A stretch of DNA of 64,000 nucleotides. Source: Chryseobacterium geocarposphaerae (GTDB lineage Bacteria > Bacteroidota > Bacteroidia > Flavobacteriales > Weeksellaceae). Shown in pieces: positions 48,983-56,687 of this stretch. Within the stretch, counting starts at the first letter, position 1; every line of letters starts with the position of its first letter. The notes beneath the pieces were generated by a model. It saw nothing but the letters and a program-made list of their open reading frames with translations, made no database searches and had not been told where the DNA came from. Both the position numbers and the translations under genes were made by a program. The DNA lies in NCBI RefSeq assembly GCF_002797535.1, contig NZ_PGFD01000002.1, positions 620,001 to 684,000 of the forward strand, in the 5' to 3' direction.

Positions 48983-49027
48983 TTTACGGTAAACCGTAAA
49001 TTAATTGTCCATTTTTTGTCTAATTTG
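48983..49027 (+). promoter_or_regulatory. promoter and dyad operator of the 49057 gene
   Basis: TTTACGG-N4-CCGTAAA at 48983-49000, with its centre 29.5 bp upstream of the T of TAATTTG (49021-49027, a one-base-spacer -7 variant). The geometry is identical to the site before the 45940 operon. The start codon is 30 nt further on. Confidence 0.65.
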
Positions 49028-49056
49028 GACAGCAAATAACTAATACTTGAAAATTT

Positions 49057-49869
49057 ATGTATGAGAAGAAAAGATTTTTGGTAAAAACGGTGTTTGAAAA
49101 AGCTAAAAATGAAATTCCCCGTGGGAAAAAAAGTTCTATTGCATCATATCTAAGTTCACTTTTTGAAGAACAATATGGTTTTGAAAGAGAAGAAAGAGCA
49201 TATGTAAGATATTATAAGAATTTAGTCGAAGAAAATAGAGATTATAATATTGATGATCTTGCTTTAGATTATTTAAGTAAATACATTGGCTATGATAATT
49301 TTGAAGATTTCTGCGAAAGAGTAGAGAATGATGATCTGAAGACTTTTACATTAAGTTTTAAAGATTTATCTGAAAAAATTCATCAAATAATTATTACGGT
49401 AACTCCAACAGTATTGTTACCTGATTTTATTAAGAAAAATGGATTAGGCATTTTAGAAATGACTTTTGTTTTACTTTTAGTCACAGGTGGAGTTGTCTTC
49501 TCCAATAATAAAAGCTCTAATCCAATAAGATTTCTTTCAGAAAAGGGATTTTCAATTGATAAACCTTTTATGTATTGGGATGGTGACAGGTATATGGCAA
49601 CTGATAGCAGTTCTTTGGGGCCGCAGATTGATGTTATTCCGATGGATAAATTTAGATTTAAGTATTTTAAAAAAATTACACGGCCAGACACTCTTAATGC
49701 TACAAATTCTATGGGAAAGGTTTGGTATGATAAGACTAACAATAATGTTGAATTTTTTACAAGCTATGGAAAACATCCAATTAATGATAAAGCTTTAAAA
49801 GATGTCTCGGAACGTATACTTAATCATTATGCTGGATACCAGCAATCAGATTCAATAGAAGTGGAATGA
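49057..49869 (+). CDS. hypothetical one-TM protein
   Basis: A 270-residue protein not recognised by name. Residues 1-95 are helical and charged (IPRGKKSSIASYLSSLFEEQYGFEREERAYVRYYKNLVEEN and FEDFCERV), reminiscent of a domain seen at the start of several Bacteroidota proteins of unknown role. One TM helix lies at about 127-147 (LGILEMTFVLLLVTGGVVF), and a C-terminal beta-rich region follows, ending in QQSDSIEVE. It is probably a sensor or effector with a cytoplasmic N-terminus. It is controlled by the shared dyad operator and ends at a terminator. Confidence 0.68.
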   Translation: MYEKKRFLVKTVFEKAKNEIPRGKKSSIASYLSSLFEEQYGFEREERAYVRYYKNLVEENRDYNIDDLALDYLSKYIGYDNFEDFCERVENDDLKTFTLSFKDLSEKIHQIIITVTPTVLLPDFIKKNGLGILEMTFVLLLVTGGVVFSNNKSSNPIRFLSEKGFSIDKPFMYWDGDRYMATDSSSLGPQIDVIPMDKFRFKYFKKITRPDTLNATNSMGKVWYDKTNNNVEFFTSYGKHPINDKALKDVSERILNHYAGYQQSDSIEVE

Positions 49870-49872
49870 TAA

Positions 49873-49906
49873 AAAAATAACCACAAAGAATCCTTTGTGG
49901 TTAAAT
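49873..49906. terminator. bidirectional terminator between 49057 gene and msrA
   Basis: AACCACAAAG (49879-49888) pairs perfectly with CTTTGTGGTT (49893-49902) around AATC, with A6 on the left for the minus strand and an AT-rich right side. Confidence 0.8.
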
Positions 49907-49923
49907 ATAAAAATTGTTTATTT

Positions 49924-50478
49924 TTATTCTGCATTCAGCATCCCCAGTTCACCGAAATGCTTTTTGAATTTCTGAATTTTTGGCCCTACTACGGCGCTGC
50001 AATACGGCTGAGTTGGATTTTCATTGTAATAGCCTTGATGGTATTGTTCAGCGGGCCAGAATTTGTCGAATTTCGTTAATTCTGTGACATAAGTTCCTGT
50101 CCATCTTCCAGACGCTATAGAGACTTTAATGGCTTCTTCAGCTTTTGCTTTTTCAGCTTCATCTTTATAATAAATTACAGAACGGTATTGCGTTCCGATA
50201 TCATTTCCCTGTCTGTTTAATTGGGTAGGGTCATGAAGGAAAAAGAAAACATCCATCAATTGTTCATAGGAAATAATTGCCGGATCATAAGTGATCTGTA
50301 CAACTTCTGCATGACCTGTTTCTCCCGTACAAACTTCCTGATAAGTCGGGTTGTCTTTATGTCCCCCGGAATATCCGGAAATGGCAGATTTAACGCCCTT
50401 CAGCATATTGAAACAGCTTTCCACACACCAAAAACATCCGCCTCCGAAAGTGATCTGTTCTAAATTATTGTTATCCAT
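49924..50478 (-). CDS. msrA: peptide-methionine (S)-S-oxide reductase MsrA
   Basis: A 184-residue enzyme that reduces the S form of methionine sulfoxide in proteins. The active site GGGCFWCVE has nucleophile C15, and GYSGGHKDNPTYQEVCTGETGHAEVVQITYDP, GNDIGTQYRS and EQYHQGYYNENP are typical. The resolving cysteine would be C in the YCSAVVGPKI segment. The protein is cytosolic. It ends at the bidirectional terminator. Confidence 0.97.
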   Translation of the reverse strand: MDNNNLEQITFGGGCFWCVESCFNMLKGVKSAISGYSGGHKDNPTYQEVCTGETGHAEVVQITYDPAIISYEQLMDVFFFLHDPTQLNRQGNDIGTQYRSVIYYKDEAEKAKAEEAIKVSIASGRWTGTYVTELTKFDKFWPAEQYHQGYYNENPTQPYCSAVVGPKIQKFKKHFGELGMLNAE

Positions 50479-50619
50479 TCTAAGTTGATTATGTATTTAA
50501 ATATTTTCTCGTTTAAGGAATATTCTTGGAGAAAAAACTAATCAAAAATAAGGAAAAGTTTTCCATTTTATGTTTAATTAAAGCCTGAAACGCAAATCAT
50601 ACTCATAGATTTCACAAAT

Positions 50620-50653
50620 AATAAAAAAAACAACTCCAAAAGGAATTGTTTGA
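50620..50653 (-). terminator. terminator of the bacteriocin-like gene
   Basis: On the minus strand AAACAATTCC pairs with GGAGTTGTTT (one G-U pair) around TTTT and is followed by a long T-run (plus-strand A8). Confidence 0.75.
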
Positions 50654-50677
50654 AATTGATTTTAATGCTGTAATATT

Positions 50678-50830
50678 TTATTCAGGTCCAACAGGACTAT
50701 AAACGCACCATCCTTTAACGCAAGTTGCGGTATACAAAGGTTTCGGAACACAATAATTTGTACAAGGTCCCTGCACTCCTCCTGAAATTGCTTTTTGTTG
50801 TTTTCTGCTTAATGCTTTAAGATTTTTCAT
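50678..50830 (-). CDS. bacteriocin-like peptide with double-glycine leader
   Basis: A 50-residue peptide. MKNLKALSRKQQKAISGG is a leader ending in Gly17-Gly18, as in the Chryseobacterium-type bacteriocin-like precursor family (leader pattern MKNLKKLSRxxQKxIxGG). The 32-residue core has four cysteines (C23, C27, C37, C42) and ends in SPVGPE. No peptidase-transporter or immunity gene adjoins it. The frame is open upstream (ATG 50905), but the leader pattern fixes the start at 50830. Confidence 0.78.
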   Translation of the reverse strand: MKNLKALSRKQQKAISGGVQGPCTNYCVPKPLYTATCVKGWCVYSPVGPE

Positions 50831-50934
50831 ATTAATGATTTTTTTGGTTTTAATACAGTACAAGTTAAACAATTTTACTTGATTTTTAATCATTAATAAT
50901 TTCACATTGTTGGATTCTTTATAAGTACTTTAGA

Positions 50935-50962
50935 AACAAAAAAGCATCCTAAAAGGATGCTT
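50935..50962 (-). terminator. terminator of the glucokinase gene
   Basis: AAGCATCC (50942-50949) pairs with GGATGCTT (50955-50962) around TAAAA; the minus strand then has TTTTTTG. Confidence 0.8.
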
Positions 50963-50985
50963 AGTATTATTGAAATAGCTTTCGA

Positions 50986-51954
50986 TTATTTTTCCCAAAC
51001 CAAGGCACTTGCTCCTAAAATTGCAGCATCTGCTTCGTCCAGCTCACTGAAAACCAATTTTACTTTATTTCTGAAAATAGGAAGAAGGTTTCTTTCCATG
51101 TGAAGTTTCGTAGGTTTTAAGATAAAATCTCCTGCTTTAATTACTCCTCCAAACAAAAGAATAGCTTCCGGGGAAGAGAACATCACGAAGTTAGCCAGGG
51201 CTTCTCCTAGTTTTTGTCCTGTATACCTGAAAACTTCTATGGATATCGGATCTCCTTTCAAAGCACATTCGTGTACTGTTTTAGAATTAATGGCTTCTTC
51301 AGGATATTGATTAAGCATAGATTCAGGAAACTCTGCTCTCATTTTCTTTGCGGTAATAGCAATACCTGTTGCAGAAGCATAAGCTTCAAGACTTCCTTCA
51401 GAACCGGTGCTCCAGTGTTTTCTTCCGCCTGGTTTCACAATTGTATGCCCCAATTCTCCGGCAAAACCATCGTGCCCGTAGATTAATTTACCTCCTGCGA
51501 TGATTCCGCTTCCTACACCTGTACCCAGAGTAATCATAATAAAATCTTTCATTCCTCTGGCTGCTCCGAAAAGCATTTCTCCGATGGCGGCGGCGTTGGC
51601 GTCATTGGTTATTGTACACGGCAACCCAAATTTCGCTTTCATCAATTCCGCAAAAGGAATAATTCCTTTCCAAGGTAAATTGGGAGCCTGTTCTATAGTC
51701 CCGGTATAATAGTTGGCATTGGGAGCTCCGACTCCTATCCCATCAAAGTTTTTTTCTTTTCCGTGGCTTTCGATCATAGGATGAACAGCCTCGTATAAAG
51801 CGTCAATATATTCTTCTACAGTAGCGTAGGCATCTGTTCGGATATTTCCTTTTTCAAGAACTTCACCCCGGTGGTTTACCACTCCAAATTTTGTGTTTGT
51901 TCCGCCAATATCAATTCCCAGCGCAACGTGTTTTGACAAATCTACTAATGACAT
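50986..51954 (-). CDS. ROK-family glucokinase
   Basis: A 322-residue sugar kinase of the ROK group. GIDIGGTNTKFGVVN (14-28) is the phosphate loop and ITNDANAAAIGEMLFGAARG and TLGTGVGSGIIAGGKL the second nucleotide/sugar region. In the ROK zinc site the usual Cys cluster (C-x-C-G-x-x-G-C) is replaced by GHTIVKPGGRKHWSTGSEGSLEAYAS, with no cysteine. Glucokinase is the likely activity (glucose to glucose 6-phosphate). The gene is monocistronic, with a terminator behind it. Confidence 0.88.
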   Translation of the reverse strand: MSLVDLSKHVALGIDIGGTNTKFGVVNHRGEVLEKGNIRTDAYATVEEYIDALYEAVHPMIESHGKEKNFDGIGVGAPNANYYTGTIEQAPNLPWKGIIPFAELMKAKFGLPCTITNDANAAAIGEMLFGAARGMKDFIMITLGTGVGSGIIAGGKLIYGHDGFAGELGHTIVKPGGRKHWSTGSEGSLEAYASATGIAITAKKMRAEFPESMLNQYPEEAINSKTVHECALKGDPISIEVFRYTGQKLGEALANFVMFSSPEAILLFGGVIKAGDFILKPTKLHMERNLLPIFRNKVKLVFSELDEADAAILGASALVWEK

Positions 51955-52025
51955 TTCTTTGCTTAAAATTCTAAAAGGCTAAAATTATAAAAAAGATCTT
52001 AGTTATTAGACGATTAAGCACATAT

Positions 52026-53252
52026 TTATTTAAAAAAAGTTTTAACGGTTTTAGGAGTTTTCTTTTTTCTTCTTCCCCACCAGATCATGAAGCCAGTGAC
52101 TGGTAATGAGGCACATATCAAACTTACAATAAAAGCAATGATCTTTGTAGGAAGTCCCAAAATGGATCCTACATGAATATCATAGTTGGCTCCAACTGTT
52201 TTTTCACCAAAATTTTTGTCTTTCATGTCGTGAGTATGCAGCAATTCTCCTGAGTTTTCATCAAAAATCAAGCTGCTGCTTTTGTGGTAAGAATATGATA
52301 AGTGTTTCACATAAACTTCAAAGTTCGGATGTGCATGATCATCCATGTGTTCGTGCCCAAGATCGATAGAAAAGCCATAAGAATCCGGATATTTTGTTTT
52401 AACGGTATTGCTGATTTTATCTAGCGTTCCTTCTGTTCTCAACTCGATCGGAGCTTTAGTCTTAATGGATGAAAAGTCAGGGTAAACTGTTTCTCCTCCT
52501 GAAAAGATGAAATAGAATGCAGCCTGAACTACAAAAAACGCATAGAACAATCCCGTTAATGAAAATATTAAAGCAAAAACGGATGCATAAAACCCTAAGA
52601 CATTATGAAGGTCGTAATTTTTTCTTTTCCAGCTTTTTACATTCTGCCATCTGAAAGAAAAACGCTGTTTTCTGGCTGCTTTATTTTTAGGCCACCAGAG
52701 AATAATCCCGGAAATCAGCATAATGACAAAAATAATTACAGGGATTCCCACAAGATAGCTTCCCCATTCCTGTTTCAAAAGATAGCTCCAGTGGATCATT
52801 TTTACGATCTGAAAGAATCCGTTTTTCTCGTCATATGTTCTTAAAACCTTCCCGTTGTAGGGATTGACATAAGCTACTTTGTAGATAGGAAATTCATCAA
52901 AATAATTCCAGCCTTTCGGATTGTGTTCATACCAATAAAAAAGATAAGACATCTTTTTGTCGATCGGAATATTTACCCAATGAACAGGATATTTTTCTTT
53001 TACCTGATCTACTACCGAACGTTCCAGAACACGGATGGGAAGAACCTGCTTCTGTTCGATATTCTGCTCGTTGTGATAAATGACATCTTTACGGGTAAAG
53101 TTTTCAATTTCATCCTTAAAAACGTACAATGCTCCGGTAATGGAAATAATGAAGATCAGAAACCCAATTCCAAGACCCAACCACAAATGCAGTCTTCCTG
53201 TCCATTTCTTTATTATGCTTGGCTTTTTTTTATGATGATGTTTTTTCTTCAT
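52026..53252 (-). CDS. PepSY-associated TM protein
   Basis: A 408-residue protein. The His/Lys-rich start MKKKHHHKKKPS precedes four TM helices (about 17-40, 145-165, 190-215, 370-395) and two PepSY-like domains in the large outer loops. It belongs to the PepSY-associated TM family linked to iron or siderophore uptake, often ferric-siderophore reductases. It is a paralogue of the 55441 gene (identical first 12 residues). A Fur-like dyad (53291-53309) covers its promoter. Confidence 0.88.
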   Translation of the reverse strand: MKKKHHHKKKPSIIKKWTGRLHLWLGLGIGFLIFIISITGALYVFKDEIENFTRKDVIYHNEQNIEQKQVLPIRVLERSVVDQVKEKYPVHWVNIPIDKKMSYLFYWYEHNPKGWNYFDEFPIYKVAYVNPYNGKVLRTYDEKNGFFQIVKMIHWSYLLKQEWGSYLVGIPVIIFVIMLISGIILWWPKNKAARKQRFSFRWQNVKSWKRKNYDLHNVLGFYASVFALIFSLTGLFYAFFVVQAAFYFIFSGGETVYPDFSSIKTKAPIELRTEGTLDKISNTVKTKYPDSYGFSIDLGHEHMDDHAHPNFEVYVKHLSYSYHKSSSLIFDENSGELLHTHDMKDKNFGEKTVGANYDIHVGSILGLPTKIIAFIVSLICASLPVTGFMIWWGRRKKKTPKTVKTFFK

Positions 53253-53269
53253 AGTTTCCTTTGACTGGG

Positions 53270-53309
53270 CAAAGATAAGTTTTAATTTTTATTTAGAATA
53301 TTTATAAAT
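53270..53309 (-). promoter_or_regulatory. promoter with Fur-like dyad, PepSY gene
   Basis: The minus-strand -7 box TATCTTTG is at 53277-53270, 17 nt before the ATG. The dyad ATTTAGAATATTTATAAAT (53291-53309) lies over the -33 region. The half-site ATTTAGAAT is shared with the 58895-58913 site. A Fur role is inference from gene function and dyad shape. Confidence 0.5.
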
Positions 53310-53326
53310 TAAAAAAATGAATGGTA

Positions 53327-55444
53327 CTAAAATTTGTATTCAACCATAAAAGTGCCCCTCATTCCTAAAGAATTGGTAAAGTCAGCATCTCTTGCGGTCC
53401 ACCATGCAATTGCGGGTTGATACATTGTATTAAACAGGTTTTCTATACCCAGAGATACTTTCCAGTTCTTATTTACGTCGTAGCTTGATTTTAAATTAAA
53501 AATCGTGTATTCAGGAACTTTTCCTTCGCCATATACATACAAGCCGGTTTTGGCATTGGGTTCAAATCTGTCCTGTCCGAAAGCATGAAGCATATCCAAT
53601 CCCACCGATATTTTCTGAATCGGTTTTACCTGAACATAAGCTAAAACTTTAGGTGCGGATATTCTGCTGTTATTGATTTTTGTGGAGTAGTCGCCATCAT
53701 TTTTAGGAGAAGTAATCCCTTCCATCCAGCTATAGCTGCCTCCGAAATTGATCCAGTTTACAGGGGTAAAATGTAAAAAACCTTCCACTCCATACACTAC
53801 TTCAGGTGCTCTTTGAATCGTTAAGGCTCTGTCCGGGCTCTGGATAAAAGTTGCTCCCAATTTGGAAGTACTTACGTAAGAAGTCACTTCATAGTTCAGC
53901 CATTTTGTAATTTGGCCAGTTGTTCCCAGTTCATAATTGTTAACGATGATGGGTTTTGTTTCCAGGTTGCTGATGGTGTCAGAAGTTGATGTTCTCAAAA
54001 TTCTTCCCAATTCGTTGATTGAATAGGCCTGGGAAAAACTTCCGAAAATATTGATCATCGGATTGATATTGTAACGGATTCCGATGTTTCCCACCAATGC
54101 ATTATATTCTAAGTTTCCTCCGGTTACAAAAATACTTTTTGTAAAAGTTCCGTCTGATTTAATTGTCGAAAGAGTGTTGAAATCTCCGACTTTTACCTTC
54201 ATATTTTCATATCTTAAACCTCCTTTGATGGTTAACTTCTTTAATAAATCAATCTTAACCAAAGCAAAAGGTGCAATATTGGTCATGTTCATATCCGGAG
54301 TCCAGTAACGGCCGTCTTCCAGCTTCTGAACAGTTTTGTCGTTCAAAATATCAACTCCGTAAATAACTTCTGCCTGAGAATTCTGAGTGTTCCAAAGTTG
54401 GGTATCAAAGTTGGCTCTTGCCCCGTATTTTTTTGAAATCACGTTGGACTGACCACCGTTGAAAAAAGTATCGCTATATCCGTAAACCGTTCTGAAATCC
54501 TGCATATAAAGGTTTATATTCAAAGACGTTCCTTCCCAGATATTTTTATTGTCGTAGCTTACTTTTACGTTATGATTTCTCGGAGTTCCCTGTGGCGTGG
54601 TTTCCAGATTTTTTCCTTCACCTTCGCCTATAGTTGGAGTGATGCCATATTTTCCTGTTTTTAGCCCTAAATTTAAATCAGATTTTGAAGCATATCCAAT
54701 GTAAGAAGCTTCAATTCTTTGATTATCATTAATATTATAGCCTAACTTCAGCATTCCGTTGTAATTATTCATTTTTGCGGGGCTGTATGTCGGGCTTAAA
54801 TTCACACCATCTGCATCTTTCATGTAACCCGTTCTTTCATAGGCAAACGAAGCCACATAATCGAACTTTTTAGCTAAATTTCCGGAAAGTAGCTGGCTTG
54901 CTCTGAAACCTAAAGTTCCGCCATAAGGTTGTCCGGTGATACCCACCTGGGAAATCCCTGAAATTTTTTTATCAGAAGTGCTTTTTCTCGTCATATAGTT
55001 AATAATTCCTCCATCTGCTCCATTTCCATAAATAGAGGACGCTCCTTTAATGACTTCAATTCTTTCAATTACTGAAGGATCGATTGATCTTAAATCTCTA
55101 GCTCCGTTTCGAAGCGGTGTAGATTGAGGGATGCCATCAATTAAAACTAAAACCTGACGGCCTCTCAGTGTTTGTCCGGTGTTGGAAGTTTGTCCCGAAC
55201 TTGTCGCTAAACTCGGAACAGTATATTGTAAAATGCTTGTAATATCAGAATTTACCGTCAACTGTGACTGAATCAGCTTCTGATTAACAATCGTTACCGA
55301 GCTCGGAATTTCTTTTATATTTTCTTTTTTTCGGGAAGCGGTAAGTACTACTTCTTCAACGTTAGATGTTTTTAAACTATCTGTTTTCTGTGCAAAAACA
55401 GCTACAGATCCTAAGCAAGCTACTGATAAAAGAGCTTTTTTCAT
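53327..55444 (-). CDS. TonB-dependent siderophore receptor
   Basis: An outer-membrane receptor of 705 residues. A signal peptide ends at VFAQ (about 19). The TonB-box-like region is VEEVVLTASRK, and the plug domain (about 40-150) contains TLRGRQVLVLIDGIPQ and IDPSVIERIEVIKGASSIYGNGADGGIINY. The 22-strand barrel follows, ending in an aromatic residue (MVEYKF). Siderophore or heme uptake is likely from its PepSY partner. Its start overlaps the upstream PepSY gene stop by 4 nt (ATGA), so the two are coupled. Confidence 0.92.
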   Translation of the reverse strand: MKKALLSVACLGSVAVFAQKTDSLKTSNVEEVVLTASRKKENIKEIPSSVTIVNQKLIQSQLTVNSDITSILQYTVPSLATSSGQTSNTGQTLRGRQVLVLIDGIPQSTPLRNGARDLRSIDPSVIERIEVIKGASSIYGNGADGGIINYMTRKSTSDKKISGISQVGITGQPYGGTLGFRASQLLSGNLAKKFDYVASFAYERTGYMKDADGVNLSPTYSPAKMNNYNGMLKLGYNINDNQRIEASYIGYASKSDLNLGLKTGKYGITPTIGEGEGKNLETTPQGTPRNHNVKVSYDNKNIWEGTSLNINLYMQDFRTVYGYSDTFFNGGQSNVISKKYGARANFDTQLWNTQNSQAEVIYGVDILNDKTVQKLEDGRYWTPDMNMTNIAPFALVKIDLLKKLTIKGGLRYENMKVKVGDFNTLSTIKSDGTFTKSIFVTGGNLEYNALVGNIGIRYNINPMINIFGSFSQAYSINELGRILRTSTSDTISNLETKPIIVNNYELGTTGQITKWLNYEVTSYVSTSKLGATFIQSPDRALTIQRAPEVVYGVEGFLHFTPVNWINFGGSYSWMEGITSPKNDGDYSTKINNSRISAPKVLAYVQVKPIQKISVGLDMLHAFGQDRFEPNAKTGLYVYGEGKVPEYTIFNLKSSYDVNKNWKVSLGIENLFNTMYQPAIAWWTARDADFTNSLGMRGTFMVEYKF

Positions 55445-56646
55445 GATTTCTTCTTTCCTTGTTTTTTATATTTTCCCCACCAAATCAAAAAACCCGTTAC
55501 AGGTAATGATGTGCAAACCAATCCGGCTAAAAACCAAATAATTTTTCCAAACAGTCCAAAATAGGAACCTGTATGAATATCATAATTGGCATTGGCATAT
55601 TTTTCAGCATTAGTAAGGCTTTGATGAAGTTTATTTGATAAGATTTTTCCTGAATATTTATCAAAAACAATCAGGCTTCTTTCACTGAATCTTCCCTCTT
55701 TCTGATAGACTGTTACAGGAATATTTTTTAATTCTTTTCCTTTTTTATTTTTTCCGTTTAAAGGAATTCTGAAGCTTGATGATTCCTGGTACAGGTTTTT
55801 AGTCTCCTGAGCCGTAATATCATAAATTGAATGGTTTTTTACTAAAAGAGAGTCAGGCGATTTGATATCTTTCTCTTTCGGAAGTTCCAAAGAGCCGGAA
55901 AGTGTAAAATTGAATACATTTTTCACGCATGGATAGGAAAAATAGATTCCAGTAAGGCTCATCAACAGAGCGATAAAGGATACATAAAAACCTAAAATAC
56001 TGTGAAGATCATAATTTTTACGCTTCCATGTTTTTACGTTTTTCCAGTCGAATGAGAAGCGTGCTCTTCTTGCTTTTTTATTTTTCGGCCACCAAAGCAC
56101 AATCCCTGTAAGGAGCATGATGATAAATAATACTACCGGAATTCCGACGGCATACTTTCCCCAGTCTGTTTTTAACAGTAAACTCCAGTGAATGGCTTTT
56201 AAAATAGGGAAGAGGTCGTATTTTTCATCATAAACTCCTAAAATCTGCCCCGTATATTGATTGACATAGACAAGTTTATTAATCTTAACTTCCTGAAAAT
56301 AATTCCAGCCTTTTTTTTCTTTTTCGTAATAAAGAAACTCGTAAGATTTATTTTTATCTAAAGGAATCTCAACCGAGCTGATCGGATATTTTTCATTGAC
56401 TTCCAAAGAAACTTTTTCTTTAAGGACTTCAATGGGGACTGGAGACTGTGTAATGGCTTCCGGCTTAACCCAGATTGCATCTTTTCTGAGAATGTTCTGT
56501 ATTTCATCCTTGAAAACATACATACTCCCCGTTAGGGAAACAATAAAAACAACCAGACCAACGGATAAGCCCAACCACAAATGCAGTTTGGCTGACCATT
56601 TTTTTATCCATGAAGGTTTCTTCTTATGATGATGTTTTTTCTTCAT
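55441..56646 (-). CDS. PepSY-associated TM protein (paralogue)
   Basis: This 401-residue protein has the same plan as the 52026 protein: MKKKHHHKKKPSWIKKWSAKLHLWLGL start, TM helices near 17-40, 145-165, 195-220 and 365-390, and PepSY-like outer regions. It ends in a basic tail (KYKKQGKKKS). It lies between two TonB-dependent receptor genes. A perfect 13-bp hairpin (56651-56680) starts 4 nt upstream of its ATG, and its stop overlaps the next receptor gene by 4 nt. Confidence 0.87.
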   Translation of the reverse strand: MKKKHHHKKKPSWIKKWSAKLHLWLGLSVGLVVFIVSLTGSMYVFKDEIQNILRKDAIWVKPEAITQSPVPIEVLKEKVSLEVNEKYPISSVEIPLDKNKSYEFLYYEKEKKGWNYFQEVKINKLVYVNQYTGQILGVYDEKYDLFPILKAIHWSLLLKTDWGKYAVGIPVVLFIIMLLTGIVLWWPKNKKARRARFSFDWKNVKTWKRKNYDLHSILGFYVSFIALLMSLTGIYFSYPCVKNVFNFTLSGSLELPKEKDIKSPDSLLVKNHSIYDITAQETKNLYQESSSFRIPLNGKNKKGKELKNIPVTVYQKEGRFSERSLIVFDKYSGKILSNKLHQSLTNAEKYANANYDIHTGSYFGLFGKIIWFLAGLVCTSLPVTGFLIWWGKYKKQGKKKS

Positions 56647-56650
56647 AGTA

Positions 56651-56680
56651 AAAAGCTAACCTTACCAAAGGTTAGCTTTT
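56651..56680 (-). terminator. hairpin between receptor and PepSY genes
   Basis: AAAAGCTAACCTT (56651-56663) pairs perfectly with AAGGTTAGCTTTT (56668-56680). On the minus strand only TTTTTA follows, then the start codon of the PepSY gene. It could be a partial terminator or a translation block that lowers expression of the second half of the operon. Confidence 0.55.
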
Positions 56681-56687
56681 AGGTTTT

